Part shown: piece after piece, positions 1 to 7,309 of the stretch
Layout: each line of letters opens with the position of its first letter
Position numbering within the stretch: position 1 is the stretch's first letter
From: Geodermatophilus sabuli
GTDB lineage: Bacteria > Actinomycetota > Actinomycetes > Mycobacteriales > Geodermatophilaceae
Assembly (NCBI RefSeq): GCF_900215145.1
Contig: NZ_OBDO01000012.1
Span: forward strand, 162,681-226,680
Direction: 5' to 3'
DNA length: 64,000 bases
Position numbers and translations under genes: made by a program
The notes under the pieces: model-generated
Seen by the model: only the letters and a program-made list of their open reading frames with translations
Database searches by the model: none
Told to the model about the DNA's origin: nothing

Positions 1-433
1 CGGCGACCAGCCCGCCCGGCCGGCAGACCCGCGCCATCTCGCGCAGCGCGGCGACCGGGTCGGTGAGGTGCTGGAGCACCTGGTGGGCGTGCACGACGTC
101 GAAGGCGTCGTCCGGCGCGTCGAGGGCGTAGACGTCGCCCACGGTGAAGGTCGCGGCGGCACCGGTCCGGGCGGCGAGCTCGCGCGCCTCCGCGAGCGGC
201 GCCGGGGACAGGTCCAGGCCGACCACCCGGCCCGGCGCCACGTGGGTGGCGAGGTCGACGGTGATGGTGCCGGGGCCGCAGCCGACGTCGAGCAGGTCCA
301 GCCCGGGGCGCAGGTGCGGGAGGAGGTGGGGCGCCGAGTTCTCCGCCGTCCGCCAGCGGTGGGACTGCAGGACCGGTTCGGCGTGCCCGTGCGTGTAGGT
401 GTCCACGACGTCAGCCTGCACCGTAGAGTCCAT
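1..433 (-). CDS. Class I SAM-dependent methyltransferase, 3' end cut off by window edge
   Basis: N-terminal 144 residues of a small-molecule methyltransferase. The start is the ATG at 433, giving a protein that begins MDSTVQADVVDTYTHGH. The SAM-binding motif I LLDVGCGPGTIT lies at about residues 47-58, the acidic end of strand 2 reads VVGLDLSP, and the post-motif region DVVHAHQVLQHLTDP is typical of the UbiE/Coq5-like Methyltransf_11 fold. The substrate cannot be read from this. Cytosolic; no signal peptide. The rest of the gene lies beyond position 1. Confidence in the fold is high, and no specific role is claimed. Confidence 0.85.
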   Translation of the reverse strand, partial: MDSTVQADVVDTYTHGHAEPVLQSHRWRTAENSAPHLLPHLRPGLDLLDVGCGPGTITVDLATHVAPGRVVGLDLSPAPLAEARELAARTGAAATFTVGDVYALDAPDDAFDVVHAHQVLQHLTDPVAALREMARVCRPGGLVA

Positions 434-498
434 ACAGTGGAACTGCTCTCTCATTCTATGGGACGGCGGGTTGCTGGCCGGGCCCAGGGGCGTGGGTG

Positions 499-838
499 GG
501 CCCGTGGACACCGTGTGGGCACAGCTGCGCCGTCCGTGCGCCGGGCGGAGGCCGCCGCGCGGGTCCGCGACGAGTCCCGGGCCCTGGACCGGATGGCGGT
601 CCGGCTCGACGACGTGACCGCCGTGGTGGCGGAGTACCCGCCGCACCGCGGCGTCGACCGGCCGGACCCCGGTACCGCGAACCGGCTCGCCGCGGCGCTC
701 GCCGGGCTGGTCGACCGGCTGCGGTCCACGACCCTCGACGAGGACCCCGACTCCCTCGCCCTGGCGGCCGTGGCCGTCGGCATCCAGCGCTCGCTGCTGG
801 CCCTCGACGCGGTGGAGACCCCGGTCACCCGACCGCCC
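499..838 (+). pseudogene. Internally deleted, frameshifted remnant of a second FUSC/aromatic acid exporter gene
   Basis: This stretch is a broken duplicate of the intact gene that follows it. Bases from about 502 encode PVDTVWAQLRRP, matching PVDTLWALLRRP near the N-terminus of the downstream protein. From about 550 the reading jumps to another frame and matches that protein's C-terminal domain: RVRDESRALDRMAVRLDDV against SIREESRAVDRVAVLVDDL, and LAAVAVGIQRSLLALDA against LGAVAVGVRRGLLALDA. The membrane segments and roughly 200 residues between these blocks are missing, and the joined halves are not in one frame. It has no credible start and no stop of its own. The origin is best explained by tandem duplication followed by an internal deletion. 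Confidence 0.75.
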
Positions 839-842
839 GGCC

Positions 843-2012
843 GTGACCCTGCCCACGCCCCCGGCGAGGCGGCGCTCCGGTCCCGGCGGGAGCGGCCGCC
901 GTCGGTCACCCTGGGTGCCCGTGGACACCCTGTGGGCGCTGCTGCGCCGTCCGGCCCTGCAGCGGGGAGTGCGGGCGGCAGTCGCGGCGGGGCTGGCCTG
1001 GCAGGTCGCCGTCCTGCTGCCGCCGCTGCTGTCGGACTACGCCTACTACGCCCCGCTCGGCGCGGTCATCGCCGTGCACCCGACGATCGCCGACTCCGCC
1101 AGCGCCGCCTGGCGCAGCGTGCTGGCGATCCTCACCGGCTTCCTGCTGGCCGTCGCCGTCTACGAGCTCACCCGCGCGGTGCCCAACGCGCTGACCATCG
1201 CGCTCATCGTGGGCCTGGCGATCGCCGTCGAGCAGTGGGGGCTCTGGCGCGAGCAGGCCAGCTGGGTCAGCTTCGCCGCCGTCCTCATGCTCACCGTGGG
1301 CCTCGACGACCCCGACACCTACGTGCTGCGCTACGCCGGGCTCACGCTGCTGGGCGCGGCGATCGGCGTGCTGGTCACCACCGTGCTCTTCCCGCCCCTG
1401 CAGCTCACCCGCGCCGTGGAGCAGATCGGCCGCACGCGCGCCCTGCTCGGCGAGCACCTCCACGCCATCGCGGGGACCCTGCGGGACGGCCGGGTGCCCG
1501 ACGCCGCCGAGTGGGCGGGCCGGGCCGGGCGGCTGGACCGCGCGCTGGACCGCATGCGCGCGGCCGAGGCGCAGGTCGAGCGGTCCCGCCGGGCCAACCC
1601 GCGCGCCCGCCGGTGGCAGGGCCGCGCCACCAGCATCCGCGAGGAGTCCCGCGCGGTCGACCGCGTCGCCGTCCTCGTCGACGACCTCACCTCGCTGGTC
1701 GTGGAGTTCGAGCCGCACCGCCGCGGGATCGACCTGGTGGACGCCGGCACCGGCTGGGTGCTCGCCGACGCGCTCGACGGCCTGGCCGACGTCGTGCGCA
1801 CGCCGTACCACAGCACCGACGGGACGACGCCGGACGAGCGCGACGCCGTCATCGCCGCCGCCACCGGCGCGCTGGACCGGCTGGTCGGGTTGCTGCGCAC
1901 CGCGACCGTCTCCGACGACGAGGGCTTCTTCGCCCTGGGCGCGGTGGCGGTCGGTGTCCGCCGCGGCCTGCTGGCCCTCGACGCCCACCTGCGGCACCAG
2001 CAGGTGGCCTGA
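843..2012 (+). CDS. FUSC / aromatic acid exporter family membrane protein
   Basis: 389-residue integral membrane protein with GTG start. After a short basic N-terminus, residues about 45-180 contain hydrophobic segments such as AAVAAGLAWQVAVLLPPLL, APLGAVIAVHPTIADS and LTLLGAAIGVLVTTVLFPPL, the pattern of one FUSC / aromatic acid exporter (DUF939-like) membrane unit. The remaining half is a charged, helical cytoplasmic domain. Family members export aromatic acids or related organic anions from the inner membrane; the substrate here is unknown. The region immediately upstream is a decayed copy of the same gene. Its 3' end faces glpD with a small inverted repeat between them. A later in-frame GTG at 918 would remove the basic N-terminal extension and is possible. 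Confidence 0.8.
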   Translation: MTLPTPPARRRSGPGGSGRRRSPWVPVDTLWALLRRPALQRGVRAAVAAGLAWQVAVLLPPLLSDYAYYAPLGAVIAVHPTIADSASAAWRSVLAILTGFLLAVAVYELTRAVPNALTIALIVGLAIAVEQWGLWREQASWVSFAAVLMLTVGLDDPDTYVLRYAGLTLLGAAIGVLVTTVLFPPLQLTRAVEQIGRTRALLGEHLHAIAGTLRDGRVPDAAEWAGRAGRLDRALDRMRAAEAQVERSRRANPRARRWQGRATSIREESRAVDRVAVLVDDLTSLVVEFEPHRRGIDLVDAGTGWVLADALDGLADVVRTPYHSTDGTTPDERDAVIAAATGALDRLVGLLRTATVSDDEGFFALGAVAVGVRRGLLALDAHLRHQQVA

Positions 2013-2055
2013 CCCGCCGACACCGGCGATCTCGGCGGCATCGGCGGCTGATGGT

Positions 2056-2076
2056 GCCGAGACCGCCGATCTCGGC
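2056..2076. terminator. Hairpin between convergent FUSC gene and glpD
   Basis: GCCGAGA at 2056-2062 pairs perfectly with TCTCGGC at 2070-2076 around a 7-nt loop, in the 67-bp gap between two convergent stop codons. There is no T tract, as is common for terminators in such GC-rich genomes. The flanks repeat the string GATCTCGGCGGC. Confidence 0.4.
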
Positions 2077-2079
2077 GGC

Positions 2080-3612
2080 TCAGAGCTCCTCGGCCAGCAC
2101 CTGCTCCGCGACCGGGACGGCGCGCTCCCGGTCGGCGGGCACCAGGCCGATCCGCACCCGCCGGTCGAGCAGGTCGGCGACGGTCCGGGCCCCCTCGGCC
2201 CGGACGGCGAACCGCAGCTCCCCCACCGTCTCCGTCCGACCCTCCACCACCGGGTCGGCGCCGAGACCGGCCACGACCGGCGCCTCGGTGCCGTGGCGCG
2301 CGACCAGCCGCTCCGGCGCCGCGACCCGCTCCAGGGCCCGGCGCGGCGCGGCGCCCACCAGCGGCAGCCGCGCGGTGCAGGACCGCGGGGTGCCGCGGCC
2401 CAGCCGCGCGACCACGGCGTCGACGGCCTGCTCGGCCATGGCGCGGTAGGTGGTGAGCTTGCCGCCGACGACGGTGAGGACCGGTCCGTCCCAGCGCAGC
2501 AGGTGCCGGCGGGACAGGTCGGCGGTCGCGTCGCCGGGGCCGGTGCCGGCCGACGCGGGCAGCACCAGCGGGCGCAGCCCGGCATAGGCGCCCACGACGT
2601 CGGCGCGGGTCAGGGGCTCGGCGAGGACCTGGTTCACCGTCGCGAGCAGCTGGGCCACCTCGGCGTCGTCGGGCGCGGGGTCCTCGTCGCCGACCGGACC
2701 GGGCACCGGCTCGTCGGTCAGGCCCAGGTACACCAGGCCGTCCGGCTGCGGCAGCGCGAAGACGTACCGCGACCGCGACCCGGGGAGCGGCACCGTCAGC
2801 GCGGCCGACGGCGAGCCCAGCCGCGCGGCCGGGACCACCAGGTGCGAGCCGCGCGAGGGCACCAGCCGCACCCCGGGCGCCAGCCGCTGCGCCCAGACGC
2901 CGGTGGCGTTGACGACCACACCGGCCCGCAGCGACAGCGCCTCGCCGTCGTCGGTCTCCACGTGCACGTCGGCGCCGTCGACCGCCCGGACCGCCGCGCC
3001 GGTCAGCACCCGCGCCCCGCACTCCGCCGCCGTCCGGGCCAGCGCGACGACGAGACGGGCGTCGTCGGTGAGCTGGCCGTCCCAGAACACCGACCCGCCG
3101 CGGCGCCCGCGCACGCCCGGGGTCAGCCGGGTGACCTCGGCGGCGTCCACACGGCGGGTGCCGGGCAGCGAGCGCCGCCCGCCGGGCACCGACGCCCGGA
3201 CGGCGTCCCCCAGCCGGCCGCCCAGGCCGGCCAGCGTGCTGACCCCGCGCCCGGCCACGTCGGGGACGAGGAAGGCCAGCGGGCGGACCAGGTGCGGCGC
3301 GGTCGCCCCCATGAGGACGGCGCGCTCGTGGGCGCTCTCCCGCGCCAGCCCGAGCTCGCCGTGGGCCAGGTAGCGCAGGCCCCCGTGCACCAGCTTCGAG
3401 GACCACCGGCTGGTGCCCGCGGCGAGGTCGGTGCGCTCCAGGAGCGTGACCGACAGCCCGCGCGCGGCGGCGTCCAGGGCCACGCCGGCGCCGGTCACCC
3501 CGCCGCCGACGACCACCACGTCGACCGAGCCGCCGGCCACGGCGTCGAGATCTGTGGCCCGCCGCGCGGCGGAGAGCACACCGGCGCCGTCGGCAGGTCC
3601 CCCGCGCAGCAC
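2080..3612 (-). CDS. glpD: Glycerol-3-phosphate dehydrogenase, FAD-dependent
   Basis: Oxidises sn-glycerol 3-phosphate to dihydroxyacetone phosphate with FAD, passing electrons to the membrane quinone pool. 510 residues, normal for the family. The dinucleotide-binding motif VVVGGGVTGAG is near residue 27, followed by LVHGGLRYLAHGELGLARE (the GlpD signature), NATGVWAQ, and the FAD-fold end GGKLTTYRAMAEQAVD. The start is taken as GTG 3612 because TACAGT lies exactly 7 nt upstream and there is no Shine-Dalgarno sequence; GTG 3579 is an alternative. It is divergent from the alkyl-DHAP-synthase-like gene, which shares its promoter core. Both act around dihydroxyacetone phosphate, so a common role in glycerol or ether-lipid-type metabolism is plausible but inferred. 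Confidence 0.9.
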   Translation of the reverse strand: MLRGGPADGAGVLSAARRATDLDAVAGGSVDVVVVGGGVTGAGVALDAAARGLSVTLLERTDLAAGTSRWSSKLVHGGLRYLAHGELGLARESAHERAVLMGATAPHLVRPLAFLVPDVAGRGVSTLAGLGGRLGDAVRASVPGGRRSLPGTRRVDAAEVTRLTPGVRGRRGGSVFWDGQLTDDARLVVALARTAAECGARVLTGAAVRAVDGADVHVETDDGEALSLRAGVVVNATGVWAQRLAPGVRLVPSRGSHLVVPAARLGSPSAALTVPLPGSRSRYVFALPQPDGLVYLGLTDEPVPGPVGDEDPAPDDAEVAQLLATVNQVLAEPLTRADVVGAYAGLRPLVLPASAGTGPGDATADLSRRHLLRWDGPVLTVVGGKLTTYRAMAEQAVDAVVARLGRGTPRSCTARLPLVGAAPRRALERVAAPERLVARHGTEAPVVAGLGADPVVEGRTETVGELRFAVRAEGARTVADLLDRRVRIGLVPADRERAVPVAEQVLAEEL

Positions 3613-3628
3613 CCGGCAGACTGTAGCC
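3613..3628. promoter_or_regulatory. 16-bp divergent start-to-start spacer with overlapping -10 elements
   Basis: Between the two GTG start codons lie only 16 bp. On the minus strand TACAGT (3625-3620) is 7 nt from GTG 3612; on the plus strand CAGACT (3617-3622) is 6 nt from GTG 3629. The two hexamers overlap by 3 bp, so RNA polymerase can melt only one direction at a time. The -35 regions must lie inside the opposite coding sequence. Confidence 0.5.
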
Positions 3629-5335
3629 GTGCCCGAGCACCCCGAACTGACGATCCAGGGCTGGGGCGCCCCCACCCGCCCCCGCGACGCGACGGTGGCC
3701 CCCGGCCGGGAGGGCGACGACGGCACGCTCGTGTTCGCCCCCTTCCCGCCGCTGGCCGAGGTGCTGCCCAAGGCGGCCCGCAGGCACCTGGCCCGCGAGC
3801 TGGGCTGGACGCCCCGCGCGACCCCGCCGGTGGCCGTGCGCGAGATCCGGCTGGCGCCGTCCCGGCTGGCCGAGGAGTGCCGGCTGCGCCTGGTCGAGCT
3901 GCTCGGCGAGGAGCACGTCCGCACCGACCGCGACAGCCGGCTGCGGCACGCCGGCGGCCGGAGCTACCTGGACCTGCTGCGGCGGCGGGAGGGCGACGCC
4001 TCCGACGCCCCGGACGCCGTCGTCACCCCCGGCAGCACCGGGGAGGCCGCCGCGCTGCTGGGGCTGTGCAGCGAGATGGGCGTCGTCGTCGTGCCCTACG
4101 GCGGCGGCACCAGTGTCGTCGGCGGGCTGTCGGGCAGCGACGCCGACGACCGCCCGTCGATCTCGGTGGACCTCGGCCGGATGGCGGAGGTGACCGCCCT
4201 CGACGTGCCGTCGTCCCTGGTGACCGTGGGCCCCGGCATGCGCGGCCCGGCGCTGGAGGAGCACCTCGGGGAGCACCGGCTGACCCTCGGCCACCTGCCG
4301 CAGAGCTGGGAGTTCGCCACCCTGGGCGGCTACGCGGCAACCCGTTCGGCGGGGCAGGCCTCCACGGGCCTGGGCCGGTTCGACGACCTCGTCGCCGGGC
4401 TGACGCTGGCCACCCCGACCGGGGTGCTGGAGCTGGGTCACCCGCCGGCCTCCGCGGCCGGGCCGGACCTGCTCGGCCTGGCACTGGGCTCCGAGGGCGC
4501 GCTCGGCATCATCACCGAGCTGCGGCTGCGCGTCCGGCCCAGGACGCGGGCCGGGCGGTACGAGGGCTGGTCGTTCCGGTCCTGGGCGGCGGGGCTGGCC
4601 GGGCTGCAGCGGCTGGCACGGCACGACCTGCTGCCCGACGTCGTCCGGCTGTCCGACCCCGACGAGACCCGCGCCAACCTGCTCATGAGCGGCGGCGCCG
4701 GAGCGCGCGCCCTGCGCGGGTCGCTGCGGGCCCGGCGGCACGGCGCGGGCTGCCTGCTCGTGGTCGGCTGGGAGGGCGTGCCGCACCTGGTGCGCGCCCG
4801 GGCGAAGGCGGCGGCGTCGGTGCTGCGCGACGGCGGGGCGGTCCGGGTGGGCCGGCGGGTCGGGGAGTCCTGGCGCCGGCACCGGTTCAGCGCGCCGTAC
4901 CTGCGCGACTCGCTGATGGACGCCGGCCTGCTGGTCGAGACCCTGGAGACCGCGGCCACCTGGACGGCGCTGCCCGGGGTCTACGACGCCGTGCGCGGGG
5001 CGCTGCGCGAGGCGCTGGGCAGCCGGGGCCGGACGCCGCTGGTGCTCAGCCACGTCTCGCACGGCTACGCCACCGGCGCCTCGCTGTACGTCACCGTGCT
5101 CGCCGACCGCGACGACGACCTGCCCATCCAGCAGTGGCTGACCGCCAAGCGGGCCGCGACCGACGCGCTGGTGGCCGCCGGTGGCACGCTCACCCACCAC
5201 CACGCCGTCGGCGCCGACCACCGCCCGTGGCTGGAGCGCGAGGTCGGCCCGCTCGGCGTCGAGGTGCTGCGGGCGGTCAAGCAGCGCCTGGACCCGCGCG
5301 GCGTCTGCAACCCCGGCGTCCTCCTGCCCGACTGA
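3629..5335 (+). CDS. FAD-binding oxidase, alkyl-dihydroxyacetonephosphate synthase-like
   Basis: 568-residue VAO/PCMH-type flavoprotein. It opens with a WG segment (LTIQGWGAPTRP), has the FAD pyrophosphate loop VVPYGGGTSVVGGL near residue 155, then PQSWEFATLGGYAATRSAGQ, the long-form signature of AGPS-like proteins, and GSEGALGIITE. The C-terminus carries HHHAVGADHRPW followed by NPGVLLPD. In eukaryotes AGPS exchanges the acyl group of acyl-DHAP for an alkyl group; bacterial homologues may instead be lactate or glycolate-type dehydrogenases. The histidine-rich C-terminal motif and the divergent glpD neighbour favour the AGPS-like branch. Leaderless-type start at GTG 3629; no Shine-Dalgarno. 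Confidence 0.8.
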   Translation: MPEHPELTIQGWGAPTRPRDATVAPGREGDDGTLVFAPFPPLAEVLPKAARRHLARELGWTPRATPPVAVREIRLAPSRLAEECRLRLVELLGEEHVRTDRDSRLRHAGGRSYLDLLRRREGDASDAPDAVVTPGSTGEAAALLGLCSEMGVVVVPYGGGTSVVGGLSGSDADDRPSISVDLGRMAEVTALDVPSSLVTVGPGMRGPALEEHLGEHRLTLGHLPQSWEFATLGGYAATRSAGQASTGLGRFDDLVAGLTLATPTGVLELGHPPASAAGPDLLGLALGSEGALGIITELRLRVRPRTRAGRYEGWSFRSWAAGLAGLQRLARHDLLPDVVRLSDPDETRANLLMSGGAGARALRGSLRARRHGAGCLLVVGWEGVPHLVRARAKAAASVLRDGGAVRVGRRVGESWRRHRFSAPYLRDSLMDAGLLVETLETAATWTALPGVYDAVRGALREALGSRGRTPLVLSHVSHGYATGASLYVTVLADRDDDLPIQQWLTAKRAATDALVAAGGTLTHHHAVGADHRPWLEREVGPLGVEVLRAVKQRLDPRGVCNPGVLLPD

Positions 5336-5363
5336 AGGAGGAACCCTCCGCCCTTCCCTGCCG

Positions 5364-5449
5364 CACGATCAGCCTGGCTCAGCACACCGCGTCCTGGCTC
5401 ACCGCCGGAGGTGAGCCAGGACGCGTGACGACCAGCCAAGCTGATCGTG
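5364..5449. repeat. Dispersed nested palindromic repeat, family 1, copy 1
   Basis: Outer arms 5364-5379 and 5434-5449 pair at 15 of 16 positions. Inner arms GCGTCCTGGCTCACC (5389-5403) and GGTGAGCCAGGACGC (5410-5424) pair perfectly around the 6-nt loop GCCGGA. A second copy with the same loop and inner arms lies at 36881-36968. The element sits in the 348-bp gap between two convergent genes, where it could act as a bidirectional terminator. I see no gene or other signal in the rest of the gap (5450-5683). Confidence 0.75.
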
Positions 5450-5683
5450 GTGAGCCCCCCGGGGCACGCGGGTGCAGGGCGTGCCGTCGGAGCGGACGCC
5501 GTCACGACGACGGTGCGTCGGGGTGGTCAGCCGGCGGGGTCCTCCCCCACCGGGTCGCCGCCCTCGTCGGGGGCCTGGACGTGGGTGCGGTCCTCCCCCG
5601 ACCCGGGCGGCCGGCGGCGGCGGAGGTGCCGGGGGAGACGACGGGGCCATGGTGGCTGGGCCTGCCGCCAGTCGTCGTCCTCC

Positions 5684-7132
5684 TCAGCCACGGGGGTCGA
5701 GCGCGTACCCGGAGCTGAAGACCCCCTCGGGGTCGACCGCCTGCTTGAGGGCCAGCAGCCGCTCGGCCACTGCCGGCGGATAGGCCGCGGCCACCTCGGC
5801 GGGGCCGGTGACGTCGCCGAGGAAGTTGACCATGCAGCCGGGCGCCGCCCAGGGGCGCAACGCCGCCAGCACTCCGCGACCGACGTGCGGCAGGACGTCG
5901 GCCAGCTCGGGCACCGCCGGGCCGAGGACCATCACCGACCAGGCCGCGTCCCGGCCGGACACCGCGTTGGGCACCTTCGGCGGGCGGGCCAGGGCACCGC
6001 CCAGCATCCGCAGCTCGGCCATGACCAACGGAACCTCCACCTGTGGCCCGGCCGCGGCGAGGAACGCGTCGACGGTCTCCTCGGTCAGCTCCGCCAGCAG
6101 CATGCCCTTCTCCCAGCCGGGCATCGGGTCCTTGGGGTCCATGTGCACGGCGTCCATCTCGGTGGTCCGCAGCGGGCCGATGAAACCGAGCACGATCCGG
6201 CCGGCCGCCTCCATGGGCTTGACCAGCCGCCCTCCCTCGGTGGGGTCGTCGCCGCAGTAGGCGTAGCGCAGGTGGACGACGGTCTGCCCGCGCAGCGGCT
6301 CGGGCAGGTCCGGCAGCGGCGGTAGCCGCAGGACGGCGATGGAGGTGCCGACCTCCTCGGGCAGCGTCGGCGCCCAGGTGCGGAAGGCGTGCAGGACGGC
6401 GGCGGCGTCCTCGGCGGCGAAGAAGATGCCGCCCCCGATCAGACTGCTGACCGGCACCAGCTCGAACTCCAGCGAGGTGACGATGCCGAAGTTGCCCTTG
6501 CCGCCGCGTACCGCCCAGAACAGCTCGGGCTCGCTCTCGGCGCAGACGGTCCGCAGCACGCCGTCGGCGGTGACGATGTCGAAGGAGAGGACGGCGTCCG
6601 CGGCGAAGCCGTACCTCCGGCCGAGCGACCCCATGCCGCCCCCGACGGTGTAGCCGACCACCCCGACGTCGGACGTCGAGCCGCACAGGCCGGTCAGCCC
6701 GTGCTCGGCGGCCACGGCCAGCACCTTCTCCCACTTCACGCCTGCCTCCACGCGGGCGGTGCGGCGGACCGGGTCGACGGTGACGCCCTGCATGCGGCGG
6801 GTGGAGACGAACACGGTGCCGGCGGCGTTGCGCACCGGCCCGTGCCCGGTGGCCTGCACGGCGACCGGCAGGCCGTGGGCGACGGCCCAGGAGACGGCGG
6901 CGGCGACGTCGGCGGCGCAGGTGGCGCCCACCGCGACCGCCGGGGTGTGCTGGACCGCGAGGTTCCAGGCGGCGACCTCGGCGGCGATGCCCTCGTCGCC
7001 GGCGGCGTAGACCGGGCCGTGGACGCGGCTGCGCAGCGCGTCCACGTCGGCGGCCGGGGCGGTCTGCGGCAGTGGGTCGGCGGCCGGGCGCGGGGCGGGC
7101 ACGGTCGCGGAGCGGGCCTGGGTGACGCTCAT
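5684..7132 (-). CDS. BBE-type FAD-linked oxidase with bicovalent FAD motifs
   Basis: 482-residue PCMH/BBE flavoprotein oxidase. AVQATGHGP (about residues 93-101) supplies the His usually linked to the FAD 8-alpha carbon. GLCGSTSDVGVVGYTVGGG supplies the Cys for the second, 6-S-cysteinyl bond found in the berberine-bridge, gluco-oligosaccharide and aclacinomycin oxidase group. The C-terminus ends with the BBE-domain pattern VDPEGVFSSGYAL. Such enzymes oxidise alcohols, sugars or polyketide glycosides with O2; substrate unknown here. Start ATG 7132 has TGAGGAA upstream. No signal peptide seen. It is divergent from a SARP regulator across a 177-bp spacer carrying an 11-bp repeat array, so control by that regulator is likely but inferred. 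Confidence 0.85.
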   Translation of the reverse strand: MSVTQARSATVPAPRPAADPLPQTAPAADVDALRSRVHGPVYAAGDEGIAAEVAAWNLAVQHTPAVAVGATCAADVAAAVSWAVAHGLPVAVQATGHGPVRNAAGTVFVSTRRMQGVTVDPVRRTARVEAGVKWEKVLAVAAEHGLTGLCGSTSDVGVVGYTVGGGMGSLGRRYGFAADAVLSFDIVTADGVLRTVCAESEPELFWAVRGGKGNFGIVTSLEFELVPVSSLIGGGIFFAAEDAAAVLHAFRTWAPTLPEEVGTSIAVLRLPPLPDLPEPLRGQTVVHLRYAYCGDDPTEGGRLVKPMEAAGRIVLGFIGPLRTTEMDAVHMDPKDPMPGWEKGMLLAELTEETVDAFLAAAGPQVEVPLVMAELRMLGGALARPPKVPNAVSGRDAAWSVMVLGPAVPELADVLPHVGRGVLAALRPWAAPGCMVNFLGDVTGPAEVAAAYPPAVAERLLALKQAVDPEGVFSSGYALDPRG

Positions 7133-7210
7133 GACGGGAGTTCCTCAGGGGGACGGTCGCGGGGACGCCGCGGGCTCGGGATCGGACGGGGACGACCCTG
7201 CCGACGTCGA

Positions 7211-7251
7211 CTTGCCGGGCACTTGCAGGCCGCTTGGGTGCGCGCTTGCGC
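7211..7251. promoter_or_regulatory. Four CTTG direct repeats at 11-12 bp spacing (candidate SARP operator)
   Basis: CTTG occurs at 7211, 7222, 7233 and 7245 (heptamers CTTGCCG, CTTGCAG, CTTGGGT, CTTGCGC), spaced 11, 11 and 12 bp, i.e. one helical turn. SARP regulators bind heptameric direct repeats spaced one helical turn apart, near promoter -35 regions. The array lies between the FAD oxidase and the SARP gene. Confidence 0.6.
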
Positions 7252-7309
7252 GGACCGGCGCGCCCGAGACCCTCCCGTTCCGGCGCCGGGCCTGCGAGGA
7301 TCCCGCCTC

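Noticed and set aside
1331..5221. Very long minus-strand open frame of 1296 codons
   Set aside because: Shadow frame across the FUSC, glpD and AGPS-like genes. It is Arg/Pro/Gly-rich without motifs and arises from the high GC content.
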